This document shows positions 34,601-42,012 of a DNA stretch of 64,000 nt, piece by piece. The position numbers and the translations under genes are program-made. The DNA is from an uncultured Thermoanaerobaculum sp. GTDB taxonomy: Bacteria; Acidobacteriota; Thermoanaerobaculia; Thermoanaerobaculales; Thermoanaerobaculaceae. Numbering within the stretch: the stretch's first letter is position 1; every line of letters starts with the position of its first letter. The notes under the pieces are model-generated. The model had not been told where the DNA came from. It did not search any database and saw only the letters and a program-made list of their open reading frames with translations. The stretch spans positions 1-64,000 of the forward strand of contig CALHAH010000015.1 of NCBI GenBank assembly GCA_937934115.1, given 5' to 3'.

Positions 34601-35067
34601 CGGTCGGTGGGCTTGGCGGAAAGCACTTGGGAGATGCGGCCCTGCTCAATGATGGCGTAGGCCCTGGTGGCGAGGCCGGCTTCTGCCAGCCTGTCTTGGA
34701 TGTCCTTCAAGCGCACCCGCCGCCCCCCCAGGCGGTACTCGGAGGTGCCGTCTCGCAAGATACGGCGGGAAATCTCGAGCCGGTGGTCGGAGTTGCCGTG
34801 GTGGGAGTCCAGGATTAAGGTGACCTGAGCTGCAGCTGCAGGTGGTCTCTGCGCGGAGCCGGCAAAGATCACGTCACCCATGGTTTGGGAGCGCAAAAGT
34901 CGAGCTGACTGTTCGCCCAGCACCCAAGCGATGGCGTCGCAAATGTTGGACTTACCGGCACCGTTGGGCCCAACGATGGCAATGATGTCCCCGGGGAAAG
35001 CGAGCTCTACTTTCCCCGCAAACGACTTAAACCCCTCCAAGGTCAGCGACGAAAGGCGCACGCTCAT
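31609..35067 (-). CDS. smc: Chromosome segregation protein SMC
   Basis: 1152-residue SMC ATPase that forms a homodimer and extrudes DNA loops with ScpAB. Walker A GPNGAGKSNICDAIAWVLG is at ~32-50; Q-loop and ABC signature LLSGGEKALAAVALLLALF and Walker B FCVLDEVDAPLDD are in the last ~100 residues; long Gln/Glu/Ala-rich coiled coils (160-505 and 670-1000) flank a divergent hinge near 520-650 (AGTVADYLNPPPELGEI ... GGGRRQGQRL). The start MSVRLSSLTLEGFKSF at 35067 matches the family; the longer upstream frame is noise. scpA and scpB are not in the window. It lies between amrS and the O-antigen ligase gene. Confidence 0.95.
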   Translation of the reverse strand: MSVRLSSLTLEGFKSFAGKVELAFPGDIIAIVGPNGAGKSNICDAIAWVLGEQSARLLRSQTMGDVIFAGSAQRPPAAAAQVTLILDSHHGNSDHRLEISRRILRDGTSEYRLGGRRVRLKDIQDRLAEAGLATRAYAIIEQGRISQVLSAKPTDRRALFEEAAGISHYRLRRHEAELKLAETKANLERVSDIVAEVKREYGAIRRQARQAQRHSQLKGELERVTKLLAILRWAETKEKLEALKLAVKTAEEQHTQKATFLAQMESKLASVQRQWEEKATELAHLREEQARLSGQCQRLEAEEVACRRELASLRSRQEQVTALLAKTEAQLEDEKLREQELATKLHLAEQEATRVQKETAAREEAAAIAEMNARQAESAAEEARQKLLRAVAAASEARNRVHRLQLEVEQIRYQQTRLTAEKERLAQHLQQAAREEQEAGRQEKECQAELEGVQAQQQTLQGLVDQERRELMELGNLRDELEHELWQVRHEREAVQRARAQLRALPQNLAKVLSDEQLAGTVADYLNPPPELGEILDQAYGELLTLPVVEGEEAARRLLGASFSGEAMEVAIRDPQRQPPQDSILARAGVASQELGWLTSTLPPVAVASNLEEAHRLAADPSVLVLLPGGGRRQGQRLRLGDGKRGPTGALHLKSREQELAALEAQRSQEKQQLLARIDAKTCAFREHEHALAELSKVVRQKTEALAAASSRREARHRERARLQRELEALAVEASRLQTELEKAQENLAHAEAQTKVLEERAQEASARVDEASAAAGNARAQAVQAHTEAEKWRGQLALAQERRRFAQRELAQHQHLSVQLSQQAERLRQELAEITQRQSQFQDLLAQTRTQLEDAIKLLSSVQQKTAQGEALVAQLKEQVERQQQGAKSAREEEQQAQKQLLDAQLRAAELAAQLSHLQEALGGPPPEELPQEVDRAALAERQAQLERELAQLGPVNELAVEQQKELEGRFRFLFAQKKDLETSLESLRQSINELDATCRERFLATLSAANELFGHVFRELFGGGEAHVLLSDPESPLDSGIEVKVRPPGKHTQSVLLLSGGEKALAAVALLLALFRIRPAPFCVLDEVDAPLDDLNVERLCQHLKAQAHQTQFLLITHNRRTMAHADVLYGVTMEEPGVSRVVSVRLEEA

Positions 35068-35107
35068 CCGGGCCGAAAATGGTAGCACCTCGCCCGGGTT
35101 TAGGCTT

Positions 35108-36169
35108 TTACGCGGGAACCGGCGCGGCCTGCCAGCGGCCGGGGATAGGGTTGTGGCAAGAGGGGCAGGTGCCTTGAGGGGTGATGTGGTTTTCCAAAAC
35201 CTGGAAACCCCAGCGGGCAACCAGGGTGGTGGCGCAGGTGGGGCAGCGGGTGTTTTCCCAATCACCCACACGGCCGGGCAGGTTGCCAGCGTAAACGTAA
35301 CGGAGCCCGGCGCGCCGGCCAATTTCGCAGGCGCGCAAAAGGGTTGCCACCGGGGTTGCCGGCGGATCGGTCATCTTGTAGTCGGGGTGGAAGGCGGTGA
35401 CGTGCCAGGGGATATCTGGCGAAACTGAGGCTAAAAACTCGGCCATGGCGAAAAGTTCCGGCTCCGAGTCGTTGAAGGTGGGCACCACCAGCGTCACCAC
35501 CTCGCACCAGATGCCCCTTTCCCACAAGAGCTTGATGGTTTCCTTCACCGCTTCCAGCTTGCCCCCGAGCTTACGGTAGTTTTCCGCGTTGAAGCTTTTA
35601 AGGTCCACCTTGTAGCCCACCAGAACGTCGGCAAGGTAGTCCAAGACTTCTGGCGTGGCATGTCCGTTGGAAACGAAAGTTCCGGCGATGCCTTGCTCGC
35701 CAGCGAGGGCGAACACGTCGCGGGCCCACTCGGCGGAAATCAGCGGCTCGTTGTAGGTGGAGGTTATGACCGGGCAGCGGTAGCGCTTGGCGGCAGCGAC
35801 CAACGCCTCAGGGCTCGTGGGAATGGCTTCTGTGGTGGAGCGCTCATCCCGCAGGGCCTGGGATGTGAACCAGTTTTGGCAGTACGGGCATTTCATATCG
35901 CAGCCCAGCATGCCAAAGGACAGGGCACGAGCCCCAGGAAGCAGGTGAAAAAAAGGTTTTTTTTCGATAGGGTCCACGGCGACACCGCCGGTGTAGCCCC
36001 AGGGAACTCGTAAGCCGTCCGCCTCCCGGAAACGCACAAGACAAACCCCGCGTGCTCCTTCCGCCAACTTGCAGCGGTGGGCGCAGGCCACGCACTCCAA
36101 CTTGCCGGAAGGCAGGGGCCTTGCAAGCTCCCGGCGCACTTGGGTGAGGGCATCGAGGACGTACCGCAT
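35108..36169 (-). CDS. amrS: AmmeMemoRadiSam-system radical SAM enzyme
   Basis: A radical SAM protein (353 residues from the ATG at 36169). The cluster motif is GCDMKCPYCQNW (CxxxCxxC); upstream are two Cys pairs (CVACAHRC) typical of AmrS; then TSTYNEPLISAEWARDV, VSNGHATPEVLDYL, VDLKSFNAENYRKL, and PDIPWHVTAFHPDYKMTD. A C-terminal four-Cys zinc ribbon (CPTC ... CPSC) closes the protein. AmrS usually acts with Memo- and AMMECR1-like partners, which are absent nearby; its substrate is not settled. A TTG at 36220 is open in frame but lies in the aroA promoter, so the ATG at 36169 is preferred. Confidence 0.9.
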   Translation of the reverse strand: MRYVLDALTQVRRELARPLPSGKLECVACAHRCKLAEGARGVCLVRFREADGLRVPWGYTGGVAVDPIEKKPFFHLLPGARALSFGMLGCDMKCPYCQNWFTSQALRDERSTTEAIPTSPEALVAAAKRYRCPVITSTYNEPLISAEWARDVFALAGEQGIAGTFVSNGHATPEVLDYLADVLVGYKVDLKSFNAENYRKLGGKLEAVKETIKLLWERGIWCEVVTLVVPTFNDSEPELFAMAEFLASVSPDIPWHVTAFHPDYKMTDPPATPVATLLRACEIGRRAGLRYVYAGNLPGRVGDWENTRCPTCATTLVARWGFQVLENHITPQGTCPSCHNPIPGRWQAAPVPA

Positions 36170-36191
36170 GCCCCCAATGTGAGGCCGCAGC

Positions 36192-36221
36192 TTGACTCTG
36201 GCAAGCGAGCTTGGGGACAAT
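36192..36221 (+). promoter_or_regulatory. Promoter of aroA
   Basis: TTGACT (36192-36197), 18-bp spacer, GACAAT (36216-36221), then 8 nt and the ATG at 36230. No Shine-Dalgarno lies in between, which points to a leaderless message. Confidence 0.55.
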
Positions 36222-36229
36222 CCGGGCGC

Positions 36230-37480
36230 ATGGACGCCGGCCAGGTGGTGGAGCTTCCTTTCGCCAGGGAAGGCCTTTTTGGCAGCGTGCAGGTGCCGCC
36301 TTCCAAGAGCTTGGCGCAGCGTTACCTTCTAGCAGCGTGCTTGGCTGGGCCTCCTTCGCGAGTGGAAGGCTACCCCCAGGCGGAGGACCCGCAGCTTTTG
36401 CTTGCCGCTTTACAAAAGGTGGGTTTCCAGCTTCGCGTTGCGGGGCAAAGCGTAGCGGTGGAAGGCTTTTCCCCGGTGCGCGCGGCGCAGCTTTTCTTGG
36501 GCAACAACGGCACGGGCTTGCGGCTTTTAGTGGCGCTTTTAACCTCAATGCCCGGGCGCTATTGGCTAGATGGGGTGCCCCGTCTGCGGGAACGTCCCTT
36601 GGGTCGGTTGTTGTCGGCTTTGCGGAGCTTGGGGGCGCGAATAGAGGGGGAAGGTTTGCCACTGGTGATTGAAGGTGGCGAGCTTTCCGGGGAGGTGGTG
36701 GCAGTGGATGCCCGGGAGTCCTCGCAGTTCGTGTCGGCACTTTTGTTTGTGGGCGCGAGGCTTCCTCGGGGCTTGCGGGTGGAACTTTCCGGTGATGTGC
36801 CTTCCTTCCCTTACGTGGCCATGACGGCGGCGGTGCTCAGGCAGTTTGGGGCCGAAGTCCGCTTTCAGCCGCAGGCGGTGCTGGTCCGGGGCCCTTTGCA
36901 ACCCCGGCAAGTGACGGTGGAGGGCGACTGGTCAGCAGCGGCTTTCCCTTTGGTGGGTGTGGCTGTGGCCGGAGGAGACGTGCTGGTGCGGGGTGTGCGG
37001 CAGGGGAGCGTGCAAGGGGATGCGGCGGTGGCGGACATCCTGCACAGGGCCGGTTGCGAGGTGATGGAAAAGGGGGATGGGGTGCGGGTGCGGGGAGCGG
37101 CCACTTCCGGTGTGCGGGCGCGCTTAAGCGAGGTCCCGGACCTTTTTCCCGCCTTGGCGGTGCTGGTGGCCCTGCGCGGTGGTGAACTCACGGGCTTGGG
37201 TCATTTGGCTTACAAGGAGTCCAACCGTGTGTTGGTCATGGCCGAGCGCCTGCGGCAGTTGGGCCTGGAGGTGGAAACCAACGGCGTGAGTTTTCGGGCC
37301 CAAGGCCGGGGAAACCCGCAAGCACCAATGTTCCCGCTTTCTCCGCACGCCGACCACCGCATTGCCATGGCGTTGGCGGTGGCTGGGCTCGTAACCCCGG
37401 GCTTGCGCGTGACCGATCCCCAATGCGTGGCCAAGTCTTGGCCCCACTTTTTCCAAGCCTGGACGGCCTTGGTTCGCTAA
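36230..37480 (+). CDS. aroA: 3-phosphoshikimate 1-carboxyvinyltransferase (EPSP synthase)
   Basis: Joins PEP and shikimate-3-phosphate in the sixth shikimate step. 416 residues; the start VPPSKSLAQRYLLAACLAG, then LGNNGTGLRLLVALL, ESSQFVSALLFVGARL, GDWSAAAFPLVGVAVAGG, YKESNRVLVMAERLRQLG and SPHADHRIAMALAVAG are all family motifs. The active-site loop reads GNNGTGLRLL instead of the enterobacterial GNAGTAMRPL, as in more divergent enzymes. The ATG at 36230 follows a GACAAT box by 8 nt. The sigma-54 regulator gene begins 2 bp after its stop. Confidence 0.95.
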   Translation: MDAGQVVELPFAREGLFGSVQVPPSKSLAQRYLLAACLAGPPSRVEGYPQAEDPQLLLAALQKVGFQLRVAGQSVAVEGFSPVRAAQLFLGNNGTGLRLLVALLTSMPGRYWLDGVPRLRERPLGRLLSALRSLGARIEGEGLPLVIEGGELSGEVVAVDARESSQFVSALLFVGARLPRGLRVELSGDVPSFPYVAMTAAVLRQFGAEVRFQPQAVLVRGPLQPRQVTVEGDWSAAAFPLVGVAVAGGDVLVRGVRQGSVQGDAAVADILHRAGCEVMEKGDGVRVRGAATSGVRARLSEVPDLFPALAVLVALRGGELTGLGHLAYKESNRVLVMAERLRQLGLEVETNGVSFRAQGRGNPQAPMFPLSPHADHRIAMALAVAGLVTPGLRVTDPQCVAKSWPHFFQAWTALVR

Positions 37481-37481
37481 A

Positions 37482-40400
37482 GTGCTGAGGCAGGATGTAC
37501 ACCCGCTGGTGCTTTGGGACGCGCCGTTTCTGCCCACATCGGCGCAAGGTGGCCTCCCCTGGCGTGCGGCGGCCAAACTTGCCTTGCCCCTACGCCGGCA
37601 ACTGGTGGCGCAACTGGTGGCGGGGGTGGTGTTTCTTCTGGAGCAGGGGTTTTACCCGGACCGTGCTTTGCTCCGCGGCTCGCAGTTTACTCGCAGCCCA
37701 AACGGGGTGTGGTGGCGGCTTTCGGGTTTTCCCCAACGGACGCTGGCTGACCCGCGCCTTTCCCGAGCTTTGGCGCGAGGCCGTCGGGCGGAGCGGCTGC
37801 CGTGGCTTTTGCTTTTGCCTTTTCTTGCGGAGCTGCTTCCGGAGCTTAGGGGATTTTGGGGAGAGTTGGAGGATGATGCTGATCCTTGGGCCTTCCCCAA
37901 GTTGCTGCTCGAGGAGCTAGTGAGGAAGGACAAAACCGGCAAGACCTTGGATCACCCTTTGGGCTGGGGGCGTTTCCTATGGGCCCGCCGCTTTGCTCTG
38001 CCGGAGGAGGGTGCGGCCTTTTATCTCGATGAACCCTATCTTGCGGCAAGACTGGCGCAGTGGGCAGGGGTCACCGCTGGGGACCTCAGCGAGGAAACCT
38101 TGGCCAAGCACCAAGCCCGGGCCCTGGTGGACGGGGAGTGGGGCCTGGTGATCACCACCTCCGCCCTGCCGGGGGTCAACGCTTTGCCCTTGGCAGAGGC
38201 AGAGCCGGTGTGGTGTTTGCTACCCCTGGGTGGTGAGGAGCGCGCGGCCAGTTTCCTTGCTGGGGCCAGTGGTGGCGACAGCATTGCTGCCGCTCTGGCC
38301 CTACGCCGCGCCGTGAGTGCGGGTTGGGGTTGGGGAGAGGCTCCCCACACCGCTCGTCACCGTTATCTTTCGTACCCGGCCCAAAAGCTCCTTGCGGTTT
38401 TGGAGCGCTCGGGGTTGGGCTTGACTTCGCAAGAGGCAGCAGTGGTGGCTGGAGGCAGCGAAGCCCTGGAAGAGCTCAGGCGCTTCCAGCTGGTCTTGCA
38501 ACGGTTTGCACGGTGGTTTGCTGGCCAAAGCGAGCAGGTGGCACCCGACATCCTCGCGCCTTGGCGGGAGCGTCTGCCGGAGGGGCCTTTGAGTTGGGCT
38601 TTAGCGGCGGCGGTAGGAGGGCCGGCGGCAAAGCTTCGCGCGTGGTGTGAGGAGGTTCTTGACCAGGGCAGAGGTGAGCTCATCCTCGGGCTTTCGCCGC
38701 TGGTTGCACTGGTGGCGGAACTGCGGGTGCCTTTCGTGGAGGCGGCCCTTGCCACCGGGTGGTTGTCGTACGCTTTGCCGTGGCTTCAAGCCTGTCCCCC
38801 CCCGCGGGCCAGCCTTTTCCGGGTGTGGTGGGCAGTGGCTTCCGGCAACAAGAAAACGCTCCAACATGCCCTGGACGTTCTTCTTGCCTTGCCAGAGGAC
38901 GAATTACCCCTTAGGTTGCGAGCCAAAAGACGCCTTTTGGCGGCCACCTTGGCCCAGTGGCATGGGGATCACCAGCGTGCCCGCGAGCTGGGACGTACCG
39001 TCTTTGAGCTTCCAGGACTTGATACTGACCTTTTGGTGGAAGCGGCCTACTGGGTGGGTGACGACGCATTGGAAAAGCTTCTCCGTTCGCACCCATTAGG
39101 ACCACACCAACGTCAGCGCCTGTACCACTTGCTGGGCGTGCAGGCCATGCAACGAGGGGACGCCGTAGTTGCCGAGAAGCGTTTTCGCCAAGCCCTGCAG
39201 AGGGGCTCCGCACGAAACCCCTTGCGCTTTGGCGAGCTCCTAGCGGACGCTGGGGCGGTGGCCATGCTCTTGGACCAAGCCCTGCAAGCGGAGAAGTTCT
39301 TTGCGGCGGCGGAGTTTTGGCTTTCCTTGGCGGGTTCCCGGCGGGCCACCAGGCTCGTGAGCTTTAACCGCGCGGTGTTGGCCAACGATCGCCTCCAGTG
39401 GCAAAAAGCCCAAAAGCTTCTTGCCGCGGCAGCGGGCGATGAGGCGGAAACCACCGCTTTGGACGAGGCTTTTTTCCTGGTGGAATCGGCCCGCAGCTTT
39501 CTCGCCCAGGGCCACTGGCAAAAGGCCAAAGAGATAGCCGAAAAGCTTGAGAAGCTAGTGAAAAACTTCCCTGAAAACCATAACATCCGGCAGGGCGTGG
39601 CCGTGGTACAAGCGCATTTGGCCTTAGCTCGGTGCGATTTTCCAGAAGCCCAGAAGGCAACCCAAGAAGCCGAGGCCTCGGAGCGTCGTCTTTTGCTGGC
39701 GTTGTTAGAAAGCCGTGAGGGTTTAAGCCCTAGCGATGATCTTCCCAACCGTTGGGGTTTGGCGCTAACGGCTCGGCTTTTGGCCTTGGCTCGAACGGCT
39801 CCACTACGGGCGGTGGCGCTGGCGCGCGAGGCGTTGCTGACGGGTGGCGCCCAAAACGCCTTGGGAGTCGCGCGCGCCTTGCTCCTCGCTCCGGCGTGGG
39901 GCGTGGAGCTGGTGTCGCACGCGAAAGGCCTTTGCCCCAAAGTAAAGCAGCAATTACGGGATGCCGGTCTTGATGGTTGGGTTTTGCAGCTGGAGGCGCA
40001 GTTTGGGAGGGACTGGGTGGAGATTCTCGAGCGTGTCGCCACGCTCGGGGAACGGGGAGCGGCAACTTGGCAAGCCCCGGAATGGGACCATCTCGCTCGC
40101 GTGCTCGGGCTTTTAGGGCTTTCCATTTCCTGCCAAGGCCAGGAGCTGCTGCGTTGGGGCTTTCTGCGCGAGGCTCAAAGGCTGAAGTTAGGACCCTTTG
40201 CGGTGGAAGTGGCGGGGCCGGTGGATAACGAGGTCTTGGCGGTGTTGCGCTTGGTGTTGCAGAAGGTGGCGATTCCGGTGGGAGCACCCGCCGCCAGCGA
40301 TGATCTTGGCTTGACCGGTACAAGCCCGCAGGTGGTGGCGTTGCGTGCAGACATTATGCGCTACGGGCCTCATCCCCTGACGGTGCTCATCCTTGGGGAG

Positions 40401-41255
40401 CCAGGTACGGGCAAGGAGCGGGTAGCGCGCGCTTTGCATCGCGTTTCCGGGCGTGGCGGGGAATTTGTTGCCGTCAACTGCGCGGGGTTGCCGGAAAGCC
40501 TCTTGGAGGCTGAGCTTTTCGGCGTGGTGCGCGGAGCTTTTACCGGCGCCGACCGTGATCGGCCGGGTTTGGTGGAGCAAGCGGAGGGGGGCACGTTGTT
40601 TTTGGACGAAGTGGGGGAGCTGCCGGCCTCTGTGCAGGCCAAGCTGTTGCGGGTGCTGCAAGAAAAAGAGGTCCGCAGGGTAGGGGGGACACGAACGCGA
40701 AAGGTAGACGTTCGCTTCGTGGCAGCTACCAACCGCGATTTGAAGCAGGCGGTGGCGTCCGGCCAGTTCCGCCGTGACCTTTTTGATCGGCTGGCAATGG
40801 CGACCTTGCGCGTCCCACCGCTACGGGAGCGGCCTTCGGACATCCCCGCTTTACTAAGTGAACTGGTGACCCAGTACGCTTCCCTCTTTGGCTTGGGTCC
40901 CGCAAGCTGGGAGCCCGAGTTTGTGGCCCGCCTGCAGGCGTATAGCTGGCCCGGCAACGTCCGCGAGCTGGAATCGGTGGTGGTGCAAGCGCTTTTGCGC
41001 TGCCCGCGGGGGGCAGCCCTGGCACCCGAACACCTACCCCAGGAGCTGGGGCCAACGGTGGGGAGCGAGGGGGAAGGGCCCATGGTGCCGCTGGCGGTGG
41101 CGGAACGAGCCTTTTATCGCGACTACTTCCTTCGCTTGTTGCGCAAGACCCACGGAAACCGCAGTCGCGCGGCCAAGCTTGCCGGTCTTTCCCGCCAAGC
41201 CCTCATATACCGCCTGCGGCAGCTGGGGCTTTCACGGGGGGAGGACGACGACTAA
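37482..41255 (+). CDS. Giant sigma-54-dependent activator with TPR-like N-terminal array
   Basis: 1257 residues. The C-terminal third is a complete bacterial enhancer-binding protein: Walker A GEPGTGKE (~970), GAFTGA loop (~1018, the sigma-54 contact), Walker B GGTLFLDEVGEL (~1040), arginine-finger/sensor region and a Fis-type HTH (GNRSRAAKLAGLSRQALIYRLRQL, ~1225-1248). Residues ~400-830 are helix-rich Ala/Leu repeats of TPR type. The N-terminal 270 residues look like degenerate kinase C-lobe (EQGFYPDRALLRGSQF ... WWRLSGFP) and ATPase sensor (GLVITTSALPGV), without a P-loop. GTG at 37482 lies 2 bp after aroA. An FHA gene converges on it, sharing four bases. Confidence 0.88.
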   Translation: MLRQDVHPLVLWDAPFLPTSAQGGLPWRAAAKLALPLRRQLVAQLVAGVVFLLEQGFYPDRALLRGSQFTRSPNGVWWRLSGFPQRTLADPRLSRALARGRRAERLPWLLLLPFLAELLPELRGFWGELEDDADPWAFPKLLLEELVRKDKTGKTLDHPLGWGRFLWARRFALPEEGAAFYLDEPYLAARLAQWAGVTAGDLSEETLAKHQARALVDGEWGLVITTSALPGVNALPLAEAEPVWCLLPLGGEERAASFLAGASGGDSIAAALALRRAVSAGWGWGEAPHTARHRYLSYPAQKLLAVLERSGLGLTSQEAAVVAGGSEALEELRRFQLVLQRFARWFAGQSEQVAPDILAPWRERLPEGPLSWALAAAVGGPAAKLRAWCEEVLDQGRGELILGLSPLVALVAELRVPFVEAALATGWLSYALPWLQACPPPRASLFRVWWAVASGNKKTLQHALDVLLALPEDELPLRLRAKRRLLAATLAQWHGDHQRARELGRTVFELPGLDTDLLVEAAYWVGDDALEKLLRSHPLGPHQRQRLYHLLGVQAMQRGDAVVAEKRFRQALQRGSARNPLRFGELLADAGAVAMLLDQALQAEKFFAAAEFWLSLAGSRRATRLVSFNRAVLANDRLQWQKAQKLLAAAAGDEAETTALDEAFFLVESARSFLAQGHWQKAKEIAEKLEKLVKNFPENHNIRQGVAVVQAHLALARCDFPEAQKATQEAEASERRLLLALLESREGLSPSDDLPNRWGLALTARLLALARTAPLRAVALAREALLTGGAQNALGVARALLLAPAWGVELVSHAKGLCPKVKQQLRDAGLDGWVLQLEAQFGRDWVEILERVATLGERGAATWQAPEWDHLARVLGLLGLSISCQGQELLRWGFLREAQRLKLGPFAVEVAGPVDNEVLAVLRLVLQKVAIPVGAPAASDDLGLTGTSPQVVALRADIMRYGPHPLTVLILGEPGTGKERVARALHRVSGRGGEFVAVNCAGLPESLLEAELFGVVRGAFTGADRDRPGLVEQAEGGTLFLDEVGELPASVQAKLLRVLQEKEVRRVGGTRTRKVDVRFVAATNRDLKQAVASGQFRRDLFDRLAMATLRVPPLRERPSDIPALLSELVTQYASLFGLGPASWEPEFVARLQAYSWPGNVRELESVVVQALLRCPRGAALAPEHLPQELGPTVGSEGEGPMVPLAVAERAFYRDYFLRLLRKTHGNRSRAAKLAGLSRQALIYRLRQLGLSRGEDDD

Positions 41256-42007
41256 AGACCGGATACGCGGCAGGCTAAGCGCGACAACCGCCCCAGAAGC
41301 TCCAGCTCCCGGGTACTGGGTCTGGCTTTGCCCACCACCAAAAGCAAGCTCCGCTCTTGCCCCAGAGGACAAAGGAAAGCGGGGGGCGAACAAGCTGGAA
41401 TCTCCAGGACCTCCCAGGTCTTTTGCCCGTGGGTGCGAAGCACTGAAAGAAGCCCAGGATTGGCTACCAGGTCAGGAGGCAATGGCCCTTGGGCAGTGAG
41501 CACGATGACTTCGTCGCCATGGGTTTGTAAAAGCGCTGCCGCTGCCAGCCGACGTCGTCCCACCAACCATGCCAAAAGCGCATCACACGCTTGCTCGGGG
41601 GCGGTGTCCCAGGCGAGCAGAAGCTCAGCTAGGTCGCTGTCCACTGCTGCCACTGGAAACTCGCCGGTCTGGGAGCTTTCCTTCTCCACAAAAGCGCGTG
41701 GTGGTTGCGAACTTGCCGCAGTGCCTGTGTGCAAAAGCTGCACCTTGACGGAAGAAAAGGTCACGGTCTCTCCGCTGCTCACCTCAGCGACGGCAATTCG
41801 CTTCCCCTTGTGGAAAGTGCCGTTTTTGCTTCCCAGGTCCACCACCCGAACGAAGGCAGGGTACACCGTGATCAGCGCATGGGAACCAGACACATCGCGC
41901 GCCGAAAGCTTGACTTGAACGCTGGAACCAGAGCCTACCACGTACTCCTTGCCCACTTCCAGGGGAACCCGGGCGCCGGAGTCCAAGATCACAAGCTCCC
42001 AGGCCAT
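41252..42007 (-). CDS. FHA-domain protein
   Basis: 251 residues. Residues ~1-95 are a forkhead-associated domain that reads phosphothreonine: EYVVGSGSSVQVKLSARDVSGSHALI followed by VRVVDLGSKNGTFHKGKRI (the Gly-Ser, Ser-x-His and Asn-Gly hallmarks). The C-terminal ~140 residues (LLLAWDTAPEQACDALLAWLVG ... HGDEVIVLTAQGPLP) resemble a GAF-like sensor module. ATG at 42007 has GGGGAGG 8 nt upstream; a GTG at 42016 that overlaps the pncB stop is the alternative. It ends tail-to-tail with the sigma-54 activator, suggesting a common signalling role; that link is inference. Confidence 0.8.
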   Translation of the reverse strand: MAWELVILDSGARVPLEVGKEYVVGSGSSVQVKLSARDVSGSHALITVYPAFVRVVDLGSKNGTFHKGKRIAVAEVSSGETVTFSSVKVQLLHTGTAASSQPPRAFVEKESSQTGEFPVAAVDSDLAELLLAWDTAPEQACDALLAWLVGRRRLAAAALLQTHGDEVIVLTAQGPLPPDLVANPGLLSVLRTHGQKTWEVLEIPACSPPAFLCPLGQERSLLLVVGKARPSTRELELLGRLSRLACRVSGL

Positions 42008-42012
42008 GACCC

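Noticed and set aside
35068-35322. N-terminal extension of SMC
   Set aside because: It overlaps the amrS gene and lacks similarity to SMC; MSVRLSSLTLEGFKSF is the standard start.
36476-36520. Altered EPSP synthase loop (GNNGTGLRLL) as a glyphosate-tolerance change
   Set aside because: Non-enterobacterial enzymes normally differ at these positions, so this is lineage variation, and tolerance cannot be read from it.
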